34,883 nucleotides of DNA from Rhodoferax sp. Its GTDB lineage: Bacteria > Pseudomonadota > Gammaproteobacteria > Burkholderiales > Burkholderiaceae_C. Made by a program: the position numbers and the translations under genes. Numbering within the stretch: position 1 is the first letter of the stretch; each line of letters starts with the position of its first letter. Below the pieces are notes generated by a model. The model ran no database searches. It worked only from the letters and a program-made list of their open reading frames with translations, and was not told the origin of the DNA. Shown in pieces: positions 7,609-18,157 of this stretch. The stretch covers positions 1 to 34,883 of the forward strand of contig JARLJI010000070.1 of NCBI GenBank assembly GCA_031291295.1. Reading direction: 5' to 3'.

Positions 7609-8502
7609 ATGACGACGCCACTTTCCAATGCTCTTCCCGATGAAGTCCGCCAGCTGCTGGGCACGGCGACCCGCCTGGAAACGCCGTGCGGCGCGGGCAT
7701 GCTGGTCTGGCATGTGTGGGGCCAGAGCGAGCCGGGGAACAACCCTGTTGTGCTGTTGCACGGCGGCAGCGGCAGCTGGACGCACTGGCTGCTCAACATC
7801 CTTGCGCTGGCCGCCAGCGGGCGCCGCGTGCTGGTGCCAGACCTGCCGGGCTTTGGCGATTCGGCCCCGCCCGCCAAGGGCACGGACGCCGACGCGCTGC
7901 CGGAGCCCCTCGAGGCCGGTTTGAAAATCCTGCTGGGCGAGCAGCGCTGTGACCTGGTCGGGTTTTCCTTCGGCGGCATGGTCGCCGGCTTTCTGGCGGT
8001 CCGCTGTCCTGCACGTGTGGCACGTCTGGTGGTCGTCGGCGCACCGGGGCTCGGTGTGGCGTCCCGCAGGACCGTCCCGTTGATGCCGTGGCGCCATCTG
8101 GCCGATGCGGATCAGCGCGACGCGATTCATCGCCAGAACCTGGCGGCCCTGATGTTGCATCACCCCGAGTCCATCACCGAACTGGCGCTGCGGCTGCATG
8201 TCGCGAACGTGATGCGCGACCGCATGAAGGGGCGCGGCCTGGCCTACACCGACGCGCTGGCGCGCGCGTTGCCCCAGGTGCAGTGCCCGGTGTATGCCAT
8301 CTATGGCCGCGAAGATGCGCTCTACAAGGGCCGGCTCGACGCATTGGCCGAAGCCTTGCGCCCCGCGCACGACTTCCAGGGCCTGCAACTGATAGCGGAC
8401 GCGGGGCATTGGGTGCAGTTCGAGCGGCCGCAAGCCTTGAATGCCGCGTTGCTGGCGGTGCTGAATGACGGCGCGCCTGCGGCCACGGACACAGCCCGAT
8501 AA
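7609..8502 (+). CDS. Alpha/beta-fold hydrolase
   Basis: A 297-residue hydrolase of the general alpha/beta superfamily. The oxyanion loop HGGSGSW is at residues 51-57 and the nucleophile elbow GFSFGG has Ser120. The acid is probably in YGREDALYKGRLD, and the catalytic His is in DAGHWVQFERP near the C-terminus. Together these give a complete Ser-Asp-His triad. It resembles the meta-cleavage-product hydrolase/haloperoxidase-like branch, but the substrate cannot be named. No signal peptide is seen. It is followed 32 bp later by a metallophosphoesterase on the same strand. Confidence 0.88.
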   Translation: MTTPLSNALPDEVRQLLGTATRLETPCGAGMLVWHVWGQSEPGNNPVVLLHGGSGSWTHWLLNILALAASGRRVLVPDLPGFGDSAPPAKGTDADALPEPLEAGLKILLGEQRCDLVGFSFGGMVAGFLAVRCPARVARLVVVGAPGLGVASRRTVPLMPWRHLADADQRDAIHRQNLAALMLHHPESITELALRLHVANVMRDRMKGRGLAYTDALARALPQVQCPVYAIYGREDALYKGRLDALAEALRPAHDFQGLQLIADAGHWVQFERPQALNAALLAVLNDGAPAATDTAR

Positions 8503-8534
8503 CATGGTTCGCTGAATCTTTGCCCGAGGTGGCC

Positions 8535-9296
8535 ATGCGACTTGCCGTACTTTCCGATCTGCACCTGAGCGTGGCGGGCATGCCCGTGCCTCAAGTGGAT
8601 TGCGACGTGGTGATTCTGGCGGGCGATGTGGCCCGGCCGGAGCAGGCCATCGAATGGGCCAAACAGTTCACGGTGCCGGTGATCTACGTGCCCGGCAACC
8701 ACGAGTACTACGGCGGCTCTCTCTCGGGCACGCTGGCGCGTCTGCGCGAACTCGCCAGAGGCAGCCGCGTGCACGTGCTGGAGCGCGACGAGCTGCGCCT
8801 GGGCGGCGTGCGCTTTATAGGCTGCACCTTGTGGACGGATTTCCGTTTGCCGGCCACCGAGGCCGAGCGCGCTGCGTCCATGGCGATGGCGCGCCAGTTA
8901 ATCCGCGATTTCAGCCGTATCCGGCTCGACGACGAGGGCGCCGCACTGTTCACGCCCGAGCGGTCGCGCCAGATCTTTGATGAATCGTTGGCATGGCTGG
9001 ACAAGAAGTTTGCCGAGCCCTTCGACGGCACCACCGTGGTGGTTTCGCACCACGCGCCGTCCACCGGCAGCATCAACCCCAAATATGCGGGCTCGCCGCT
9101 GAACGCCTGCTTTGTCTCCGACATCGAGCCGCAACTGCGCCGCTGGAATCCACCGCTGTGGATCCACGGCCATCTGCACGACAGCTACGACTACGCGGTG
9201 GACAACACCCGCGTGCTGTGCAATCCGCGCGGCTATGCCCGCGACGGCGTGGCGGAAAACGCCTCGTTCGACCCCGGGCTCATCATTTCCATTTGA
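8535..9296 (+). CDS. Metallophosphoesterase (calcineurin-like)
   Basis: A 253-residue binuclear metal phosphoesterase. All family blocks are present in order: SDLHL (DxH) near residue 8, LAGDVA (GD) near 34, PGNHEYY (GNHE) near 56, VVSHHAPS near 173 and HGHLHDSYDY near 213. These coordinate two metal ions. The ATG at 8535 is preceded by GAGGTGG and starts directly with the beta strand MRLAVLSDLHL, so I prefer it over the upstream in-frame TTG at 8520. The substrate (nucleotide, protein or other phosphoester) is unknown. Confidence 0.92.
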   Translation: MRLAVLSDLHLSVAGMPVPQVDCDVVILAGDVARPEQAIEWAKQFTVPVIYVPGNHEYYGGSLSGTLARLRELARGSRVHVLERDELRLGGVRFIGCTLWTDFRLPATEAERAASMAMARQLIRDFSRIRLDDEGAALFTPERSRQIFDESLAWLDKKFAEPFDGTTVVVSHHAPSTGSINPKYAGSPLNACFVSDIEPQLRRWNPPLWIHGHLHDSYDYAVDNTRVLCNPRGYARDGVAENASFDPGLIISI

Positions 9297-9446
9297 TATA
9301 TCTGGATACCCGAGCGTGGCCGAATCTGCAACACGCCTGTGGATTGCGTCACGGCCCAGTGCGCACAAAGTTGCGCCGATCCCGAAAAACGATAACACTG
9401 GGCGGCGCATTTGCGTGCAAAACTCATCCAAAACCAAAGGAAACTT

Positions 9447-9698
9447 ATGCTGCATCTCATCTGGATGTTCATTATCGGTATCGTGGTCGGGCTGCTGGCC
9501 CGCATGGTCACGCCGGGCGCTGAGCACATGGGCCTGCTCATGACGGGCGTCGTGGGCATTGTGGGCTCCTATATCGGTGGCTTCATCGCAAGGCTTTTCA
9601 GCAAGCCTGCCGAAGGTCAGCTGTTTCACCCCGCCGGTATCATCATGTCCGTGATTGGCGCGGTGGTTTTGCTGGTTGTCTGGCGTTACGTCCAGTAG
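9447..9698 (+). CDS. GlsB/YeaQ/YmgE-family (transglycosylase-associated) membrane protein
   Basis: An 83-residue inner-membrane protein with three glycine-rich hydrophobic segments (IWMFIIGIVVGLLARMVTPG, then a MGLLMTGVVGIVGSYIGGFI segment, then a C-terminal segment ending VVWRYVQ). The pattern WMxIIGxxVGLLAR...GxxMTxxxGIVGSxxGG is that of PF04226. The exact role is unknown; family members are linked to stress and envelope responses. AAAGGAAA precedes the ATG at 9447. A longer in-frame GTG start at 9411 has no supporting site. Confidence 0.9.
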   Translation: MLHLIWMFIIGIVVGLLARMVTPGAEHMGLLMTGVVGIVGSYIGGFIARLFSKPAEGQLFHPAGIIMSVIGAVVLLVVWRYVQ

Positions 9699-9774
9699 CC
9701 CGCCCAGTGACGGTTGCCCGGAACGTCCCGGACCGATTTTTTTATCCCGTAACTTCACTCACCAAGGAAACTCC

Positions 9775-10251
9775 ATGAAAACGAAATCACTGATCCTGGC
9801 TACCCTGTTTGCCGCATTTGGCGCAGCTTCCTTCGCCCAGGCGCCAGCCGCAGCACCGGCTGCTGCGGCGGGTAACCCCACCGCCCTGTGCAAGGACGGA
9901 ACCCCCTTCACGGGCGACACGAAAAAGGGCGCCTGCAAGGGGCATAAGGGTGTGAAGACCTGGTACGGCGCCGCTGGCGCTGGCGCAGGCGCTGCCGCTG
10001 CACCTGCAGCCGCGCCCGCCGCTGCCGCGACACCCATGGCTTCCCCGAAGGCTTCTTCCAAGGCGGCAGCCATGCCTGCCACTGCGGCAGCCGGTGGCGG
10101 CGCCGGCAAGGTCTGGGTCAATACCAGCTCCAAGGTCTACCATTGCGAGGGCGACAAGTTTTATGGAAAGACCAAGGCCGGCGCATACATGAGCGAGGCC
10201 GATGCCAAGGCCCAGGGCGATCACCCCAGCCACGGCAAAGCCTGCTCCTGA
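9775..10251 (+). CDS. Secreted DUF3761-like protein with Ala/Pro-rich linker
   Basis: A 158-residue exported protein. A signal peptide (about residues 1-22, cleavage after AQA) precedes a DUF3761-like block (PTALCKDGTPFTGDTKKGAC then KGHKGVKTWYG, residues ~34-64). An Ala/Pro-rich low-complexity linker spans about 65-110. The C-terminal module has VWVNTSSKVYHCEGDKFYGK and ends GKACS; I have seen similar modules in exported proteins of beta- and gammaproteobacteria but cannot name them. Four Cys in the mature part could form two disulfides in the periplasm. AAGGAAACTCC precedes the ATG. The function is unknown and the two-module arrangement is the interesting point. Confidence 0.75.
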   Translation: MKTKSLILATLFAAFGAASFAQAPAAAPAAAAGNPTALCKDGTPFTGDTKKGACKGHKGVKTWYGAAGAGAGAAAAPAAAPAAAATPMASPKASSKAAAMPATAAAGGGAGKVWVNTSSKVYHCEGDKFYGKTKAGAYMSEADAKAQGDHPSHGKACS

Positions 10252-10370
10252 TAAGGATCGGGCGGATGCAGCGGCGCGGATTTGACGCCGTGGCCGCTGC
10301 GAACGTTGTGCGGTCTCGGTAGCGCCGAGCCGCTGGCGTTCTTCTGAAACGTCCGGGCTATCATGTCCGG

Positions 10371-11174
10371 ATGATCTCAATGGTTTCGTGGCAGGGCGCG
10401 CTGGCAGGCATGGGCCGGGCGGTGTTGCGGTGGCTCGCCGGTTGGTGGCACATCGTGTACTTTGGCGCGCTGCTGCTGGTGTTGGCGCTGTCGCCGTCGA
10501 GCTACGGCCGCGAGAACCGCCTCGTGCTGGCCCGCCACATGTATCTCGATACCGCGCCCATCCTCGCCGGCTTCACGGTGCTGTGTGCGCTGGTCAGTCT
10601 GGTGCTGACGCGCATCGTCGTGGTCACGGCCCTGAGCTATGGCTTGTCGCAGTATGCGCTGCAGCTGGTGATCCGCGTGCTGGTGCTGGAGCTGATTCCG
10701 CTCTCGGCGGCGCTCTTCGTGGCGATGCGCTGCACGCTGCCGAACGGCGCCGAACTCTCGCAGATGCGCCGCCGTGGCGAGCTGGAGGCGCTGCGCCAAG
10801 GCGGCGTTGACCCGCTGTGCCGCGAGGTGCTGCCGCGTGTCCTGGCGGGGATGTTCTCGACCGTGACGCTGGCGGCGCTGAGCTGCGTGGTGGCGCTGGC
10901 GCTGGCGTATCTGGCGGTGTATGGTTTTGTCGCGTCGGGGCTGCCGGGCTATACGCGCCTGTTCGGCCAGGTGTTCAGCCCCGCCGTGGCGCTGATTTTT
11001 GTGCTGAAAACGCTGTTTTTCAGTCTGGCCGTTTCCCTGATTCCCATGGCCTCGGGCCTGTACGACAAGGCCGACAGCAGCTCACGCGCGAGCGCCGAGC
11101 TGCGGGGGCTGGTGCGCATGTTCGCGGTGATCCTGCTGGTCGAAGTGGCGTCGCTCGTGGGCAACTACTATTGA
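10371..11174 (+). CDS. MlaE-type ABC lipid-transport permease
   Basis: A 267-residue membrane protein with about five to six hydrophobic segments. The block ELIPLSAALFVAMRCTLPNG followed by AELSQMRRRGELEALRQGGVDPLCREVLPRVLAGM corresponds to the cytoplasmic coupling region of MlaE/YrbE permeases (family pattern TMKVTEQIDALRVMGVDPI...VLPRVLA). It is divergent from canonical MlaE, and its N-terminal third has an unusual loop (SPSSYGRENRLVLARHM). It likely works with the MCE protein 24 bp downstream and the lipoprotein after it. No ATPase gene is present nearby. A second in-frame ATG lies at 10380; the start is uncertain. Confidence 0.8.
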   Translation: MISMVSWQGALAGMGRAVLRWLAGWWHIVYFGALLLVLALSPSSYGRENRLVLARHMYLDTAPILAGFTVLCALVSLVLTRIVVVTALSYGLSQYALQLVIRVLVLELIPLSAALFVAMRCTLPNGAELSQMRRRGELEALRQGGVDPLCREVLPRVLAGMFSTVTLAALSCVVALALAYLAVYGFVASGLPGYTRLFGQVFSPAVALIFVLKTLFFSLAVSLIPMASGLYDKADSSSRASAELRGLVRMFAVILLVEVASLVGNYY

Positions 11175-11198
11175 CCTCCACTGATTCCCAACCGACCC

Positions 11199-12182
11199 AT
11201 GAGCGACCCGTCAGAGCCCCACCCGCCGCAGCCCGCTGCCCCGTTTCCGCCCCAGGTCGCGCACCTCGAGCTCAAGGCGGCGCTGTTGCTGCTGCTCATG
11301 CTGCTGCTGGTGTGCGGCTCGGCGGCGTATGTGCTGTATGCGCGCGGCGCGTTCGAGCCGACGCAGCGGCTGGTGCTGATCGCCGACGACTCCGAGGGCG
11401 TGGTGGTGGGCATGGACCTCACGTTCTCGGGCTTTCCGATCGGGCGCGTGCGTCGCATCGAACTGGCCCCCGACGGCAATGCCCGCATCCTCATCGACGT
11501 GCCGCGCACGGATGCCCACTGGCTGCGCCAATCCAGCGTCTTCACGCTGGTGCGCGGCCTGGTGGGCGGCACCAACATTCGCGCCTACAGCGGCATGTTG
11601 ACCGACCCGCCACTGCCCGATGGCGCGGAGCGCACGGTGCTGCGCGGCGACACCAACGCGGAAATCCCACGCCTGGTGGCGTCGGCAAAAGAATTGCTCG
11701 ACAACCTGGGCGCCCTGACCGAGAAGGACGCGCCGCTCGGTGCCAGCCTGGCCAGCGTGCAGACCATGACCGAGAAACTCAACGGTCCGAACGGAGCGCT
11801 GGGCGTGCTGCTGGGCAACGACGCGAATACCCAAAAGCTGCTGGCCACGCTGGATCGCACCAATGCGCTGCTGGCCCGGCTGGACGGCCTGGCGGCGAAG
11901 ACCGATACCCAGGTGTTTGGCGACAAAGGCGTGATGCCCGAGACGCGCGCCACCATCGTGCAGCTCAATGCCCTGCTGGGTGAGGCGCGCACCAGCCTGA
12001 AGAAGGTGGACGCCGTGCTGGTGGAGGCGCAGGCCGTCGGCGCCAATGCCCGCGATGCCACGACCGACCTGGGTGCCCTGCGCGCCGAGGTGGAAACCAG
12101 CCTGCGCAAGGTGGAGGGCCTGGTCAACGAGATCAACCGCAAGTGGCCGTTTGCCCGCGACACGGAGTTGAAACTGCCATGA
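11199..12182 (+). CDS. MCE-domain (MlaD-family) lipid-transport protein
   Basis: A 327-residue protein. A short cytoplasmic N-terminus is followed by one membrane anchor (LLLLLMLLLVCGSAAYVLYA, about 30-50) and a periplasmic MCE domain at about 60-140 (GVVVGMDLTFSGFPIGRVRR, VRGLVGGTNIRAYSG). A long helical C-terminal stalk holds repeated Leu-rich segments (LLDNLGALTEKDAPLGASLA and similar). MCE proteins form hexameric tunnels moving phospholipids between the membranes. The helical tail suggests the PqiB/YebT or Mycobacterial-like stalk form rather than a short MlaD. Its stop overlaps the start of the lipoprotein gene (ATGA). Confidence 0.87.
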   Translation: MSDPSEPHPPQPAAPFPPQVAHLELKAALLLLLMLLLVCGSAAYVLYARGAFEPTQRLVLIADDSEGVVVGMDLTFSGFPIGRVRRIELAPDGNARILIDVPRTDAHWLRQSSVFTLVRGLVGGTNIRAYSGMLTDPPLPDGAERTVLRGDTNAEIPRLVASAKELLDNLGALTEKDAPLGASLASVQTMTEKLNGPNGALGVLLGNDANTQKLLATLDRTNALLARLDGLAAKTDTQVFGDKGVMPETRATIVQLNALLGEARTSLKKVDAVLVEAQAVGANARDATTDLGALRAEVETSLRKVEGLVNEINRKWPFARDTELKLP

Positions 12183-12850
12183 AGAGGTCTGCACTGGCAG
12201 GTGGCCGGGCGCTGATGGCGCTCGCCGCGCTGCTGTTGGGCGCGTGCGCCAGCGGCCCCAAGGCACCCGATTGGCAAATGAACGCGCAGGATTCGATGCA
12301 ACGCTCCGTCGCTGCCTACCTGTCGGGCGACACGCGCGTCGAGGCCCTGGAATTTGCGAACGCGCGCAGCGAGATTGCGCGCACCGGCCGCCCCGACCTG
12401 ATGGCCCGAGCCGAGCTGCTGCGCTGCGCCGGCCGGGTCGCCAGCCTGGTGTTTGAACCCTGTGCCGGCTTCGAAAAACTGCGCCAGGACGCTCCCGCCG
12501 CCGAGCGCGCTTATGCCGACTACCTGGCCGCACGCGTGCGACCGCAAGACGTGGCCTTGCTGCCTGCGCCGCAGCGCGCCGCGGCCGCAGCCAACGCCGA
12601 CGCAGCGGCGGTCAATGGCATCGCCGATCCGCTCTCAAGGCTGGTGGCCGCCGGCGTGCTGTTCGAGAGCGGGCGGGCCAGCCCGGCGCTGGTGGCGCTG
12701 GCGGCGGATACAGCCTCCGCCCAAGGCTGGCGGCGCCCCTTGCTGGCGTGGCTGCTGGTGCAGGCCGAGCGCGCGGAGCAGGGCGGTGACCGGCCCGAGG
12801 CCGAGCGGCTGCGTCGGCGCATCGAAATCGTGCAGGGCGCCAAGCCTTGA
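12179..12850 (+). CDS. Lipoprotein of the MCE cluster
   Basis: A 223-residue predicted lipoprotein. The N-terminus MKRSALAGGRALMALAALLL is followed by the lipobox LLGAC, with the modified Cys near residue 23. The remainder is Ala/Arg-rich and helical, with TPR-like spacing, and shows no enzyme motif. Its ATG overlaps the stop of the MCE gene by 4 bp, implying translational coupling. The likely role is an outer-membrane partner of the MCE system (inference by position); an ABC-type auxiliary lipoprotein of the usual LptE-like kind is not evident. Confidence 0.8.
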   Translation: MKRSALAGGRALMALAALLLGACASGPKAPDWQMNAQDSMQRSVAAYLSGDTRVEALEFANARSEIARTGRPDLMARAELLRCAGRVASLVFEPCAGFEKLRQDAPAAERAYADYLAARVRPQDVALLPAPQRAAAAANADAAAVNGIADPLSRLVAAGVLFESGRASPALVALAADTASAQGWRRPLLAWLLVQAERAEQGGDRPEAERLRRRIEIVQGAKP

Positions 12851-12894
12851 CGGCTTATTCAGAAAATTTTGATCGAAACACCTGGGAGACCTCT

Positions 12895-13563
12895 ATGAAA
12901 CTTGACCTTCCGCTCTCATTTTTAGAGCGCCCGGCATCGGGCGACAACACTCAGCCGTGGCTGCTGGTGCTGCTGCACGGCGTCGGCAGCAACGAACAAG
13001 ATCTGTTCGGCCTGGCGCCCCATGTGCCGCCGCAGTTCCATGTATTGAGCCTGCGCGCACCCTACACGATGGGGCCCGGCGCGTACGCGTGGTTCCAGTT
13101 TGCCGTGACGCCGCGCGGCGAACGCAGCATCGATGAAGCGCAGGAAGCGGCCAGCCGCCAGCTTCTCGCGAAGACCATGGCGGCAGCCGCGCAGCAACTG
13201 GGCATTGCGCCCGAGCGCGTGGTGGTGGGTGGCTTCAGCCAGGGCGGCATCATGTCGCTGTCGCTGCTGCTCACGCAACCGCAGTTGCTGCACGCCGCCA
13301 TGGTGTTGCACAGCCGCCTGCTGCCCCAGGTGTTGCCGCTGGCCGCGCCCGCGCAGGCCCTGCAGGGCAAGCAACTCTGGGTCAGCCACGGCCTGCAGGA
13401 CCAGATGATTCCGCTGGCCAGCGCCCATGCCACGCGCGAGCACGTTTCGCACCTGCCGCTCACGCTGCGCTATGCCGAGTTCCCGGGCGGGCATGAGATC
13501 CGGCCCGCCGAATTGCAGGGGGCGATGCAGTGGCTGGAGGAGATCCGGGGACAGGCAAGCTAG
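12895..13563 (+). CDS. Carboxylesterase/phospholipase-type alpha/beta hydrolase
   Basis: A 222-residue hydrolase of the small carboxylesterase (EstB/YpfH, PF02230) group. LLVLLHGVGSNEQDLFGLAP (residues 23-42) is the oxyanion loop and GGFSQGG carries nucleophile Ser115. HGLQDQMIPL carries the Asp, and FPGGHEI the His. The sequence is complete, with no signal peptide. The ATG at 12895 is preceded by GGGAG, 8 bp away, and fits the family N-terminus, so the upstream in-frame start at 12847 is rejected. It follows the lipoprotein gene by 44 bp and may be cotranscribed with it. Confidence 0.9.
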   Translation: MKLDLPLSFLERPASGDNTQPWLLVLLHGVGSNEQDLFGLAPHVPPQFHVLSLRAPYTMGPGAYAWFQFAVTPRGERSIDEAQEAASRQLLAKTMAAAAQQLGIAPERVVVGGFSQGGIMSLSLLLTQPQLLHAAMVLHSRLLPQVLPLAAPAQALQGKQLWVSHGLQDQMIPLASAHATREHVSHLPLTLRYAEFPGGHEIRPAELQGAMQWLEEIRGQAS

Positions 13564-13689
13564 ACGTCGAGGTCGGGTTTGCGCCCAAGACGAACGGCCG
13601 GTTTGGGTGGCAGATTCAACCGGTCCTTTGCGATACAGTGGTGGAGGACCGCTCTGGCCGACTTGAGCCGATGAGTTGGCGAATGAACC

Positions 13690-14232
13690 CTAAACGCCCG
13701 GAGGGAGCTTGGAGGCCATCATCTTCTTGCGGTCAATCTTGCGCCCGTCGACAATGAAGGTTCCATCACCCACAGCGTGAACCGTGCGCTTCTCCTTGCG
13801 CGTGGTGTCGATGTATGCGGCAACCGCCTCTAACACAACAATGTTGTGCTTTTTGATGATGTCGATGACCTTGCACTCAATGTTGGCGAGGCACTCCTTG
13901 ATCAAGGGGGGCCTGACGAGCCTGGCCTGCACGGGTGTGAGCTCGAATTTGGAAAACTTGTCTGTATCTGCCCCGGAGCACGTCCCTATGCCAACCACCT
14001 TATCCAGCAGGTCGACGGTGGGAATTCCAATGACGCATTCCCGATTTTTTCGCAACGCCGCGAAGGAGTAATTCCATTCACCCGTGGTGATGGCAAATAC
14101 CGGAGTGAAATCCATCACCATGGTCCAGGAGATGGTCATGATGTTGTCTTTTTTTCCATCATGGGTTGTCACGAGGACCATAGGCCCCGGTTCGATCAGA
14201 GTAAAAGCCTTGCTCAGGTTTAACGGCTGCAT
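13690..14232 (-). CDS. Flavin reductase-like FMN-binding protein
   Basis: A 180-residue split-barrel flavoprotein (DIM6/NTAB or flavin reductase family). NIMTISWTMVMDFTPVFAIT is the flavin-contact strand, followed by FAALRKNRECVIGIPTVDLL and GIGTCSGADTDKFSKFEL. The ATG at 14232 has GGAGGT with 6 bp spacing, so I prefer it over the ATG at 14262. The coding sequence is visibly less GC-rich than its neighbours (for example AACACAACAATGTTGTGC at about 13830). It also looks most like proteins from anaerobic or sulphur-cycling bacteria, so horizontal acquisition is possible. Partner and substrate are unknown. Confidence 0.85.
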   Translation of the reverse strand: MQPLNLSKAFTLIEPGPMVLVTTHDGKKDNIMTISWTMVMDFTPVFAITTGEWNYSFAALRKNRECVIGIPTVDLLDKVVGIGTCSGADTDKFSKFELTPVQARLVRPPLIKECLANIECKVIDIIKKHNIVVLEAVAAYIDTTRKEKRTVHAVGDGTFIVDGRKIDRKKMMASKLPPGV

Positions 14233-14302
14233 GAGAGCACCTCCGATAGTCATGCCAGGCATGTGCGCTTGATGTTGCCAGCGAAGCTCAGTATGCGCGT
14301 AT

Positions 14303-14323
14303 GCGGACAGCGCGGGTGTCCGC
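14303..14323. terminator. Hairpin between the kinase and flavin reductase genes
   Basis: GCGGACA (14303-14309), a 7-bp loop and TGTCCGC (14317-14323) form a 7-bp perfect stem. No T-tract follows on either strand, so it is at best a weak or Rho-assisted terminator, or a processing or operator site. Confidence 0.3.
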
Positions 14324-14342
14324 TAGGGAGTGATTTATTCGT

Positions 14343-14822
14343 TCAACCGTAGCGTATGACGTCAAAGCCTTCGTCCGCCGTCGGCACAACGAAATGACGG
14401 GTGATTTGGTCGAACTCCGCCTCCGTCGTTTCAAACGGGTGCTCTCCCGAGACGTTGCGAGCACGCAGGCGGGCCTTGCAGACCTCGTCGGAGACGTCCA
14501 GGAAGTGCAGGACATGGGACGCACCTGCTTTTTCGAAGACGCCGCGGGCCCAAGCTCTTGTGCTGGTGGTGTTTGAGGGGAAATCGAGCACGACCGACAT
14601 GCCGGCTGTGAGCAGCGCCTCGATGTGGCCGGCCATCGCTTCACGCAACCTGCCGGCGCAGCGAACGTAGTCCGCGATGGCGTGAATCTCGTTCGGGTAC
14701 AGACGGGCGAGCCAATCGTCCTCGCACAGGAGAACCGTCATCGGCTGCGCCGAAAGGCGCCTGGTCAGCGTCGACTTGCCGGCCCCAATCTTTCCGCAAA
14801 CCATGTGAAGCACCGCTGGCAT
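14343..14822 (-). CDS. Small P-loop kinase of the AAA_33/zeta-toxin-like group
   Basis: A 159-residue P-loop protein with Walker A GKIGAGKST at residues 10-18. A Walker B-like strand SVVLDFPSN and an Arg-rich lid (CKARLRARNVSGEHPFETTE) are also present. This is the layout of small nucleoside or sugar kinases and chloramphenicol/zeta-like phosphotransferases. I cannot name the substrate. No antitoxin-like gene is adjacent, so a toxin role is unlikely. Upstream on the same strand, gcvP ends 41 bp before it. Confidence 0.8.
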   Translation of the reverse strand: MPAVLHMVCGKIGAGKSTLTRRLSAQPMTVLLCEDDWLARLYPNEIHAIADYVRCAGRLREAMAGHIEALLTAGMSVVLDFPSNTTSTRAWARGVFEKAGASHVLHFLDVSDEVCKARLRARNVSGEHPFETTEAEFDQITRHFVVPTADEGFDVIRYG

Positions 14823-14863
14823 GGAAAAGGCCCTGGCGTTCTGCGTCGTTTTACAACCTCAGT

Positions 14864-17746
<2,883 letters not shown>

Positions 17747-17764
17747 GGGGAAAATTCCTAAGCT

Positions 17765-18133
17765 TCAGGCGTTGTCGGAAAAACTGGTGTAGCGGGTCTC
17801 GTCCATCAGCGCGTCGAGCTGGGAGGCGTCGCTGAGCTTGACCTTGAAGAACCAGCCGGCGCCCAGCGGGTCGCTGTTGGCCAGGCTCGGGTCGGCGCGC
17901 AGGGCTTCGTTAACTTCCGTGACCGTGCCCGACACCGGCATGTAGACGTCGGCCGCGGCCTTGACGGATTCGACCACGCCGGCCACTTCCTTCTGTGCAA
18001 ACGACTTGCCGACTTCGGGCAAATCGACAAACACCACGTCGCCCAGCGCGTCCTGCGCATGAACGGTGATGCCGACCACGGCGCTGTCGCCGTCGATGTT
18101 GAGCCACTCATGGTCTTCGGTGTACTTGATCAT
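17765..18133 (-). CDS. gcvH: Glycine cleavage system H protein
   Basis: A 122-residue lipoate carrier of the glycine cleavage complex that shuttles the aminomethyl group between the P and T proteins. The lipoyl-lysine is Lys58 in [16 protein letters not shown], the conserved ESVKAASD-like motif. The domain opens with YTEDHEWL and has the usual beta-rich layout. TTGGAGAAAAC precedes the ATG. It lies 24 bp after gcvT and 18 bp before gcvP, so the three are cotranscribed on the minus strand. Confidence 0.97.
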   Translation of the reverse strand: MIKYTEDHEWLNIDGDSAVVGITVHAQDALGDVVFVDLPEVGKSFAQKEVAGVVESVKAAADVYMPVSGTVTEVNEALRADPSLANSDPLGAGWFFKVKLSDASQLDALMDETRYTSFSDNA

Positions 18134-18157
18134 TTGTTTTCTCCAAAAAAGCTGAGG

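Noticed and set aside
10252..10300. A hairpin GCAGCGGC...GCCGCTGC after the DUF3761-like gene as a terminator
   Set aside because: Imperfect distance and no T-tract; common in GC-rich intergenic DNA.
12910..12930. GCTCT-N7-AGAGC near the esterase start as a further repeat copy
   Set aside because: Arms and flanks do not match the GCTA...TAGC family; the codons give the normal esterase N-terminus.
13564..13689. A short plus-strand open frame after the esterase
   Set aside because: No ribosome binding site, no homology that I recognise, and it is only 126 bp between convergent genes.
14343..14822. Zeta-type toxin of a toxin-antitoxin pair
   Set aside because: No small antitoxin gene is adjacent, and the P-loop kinase fold alone does not show a toxin.
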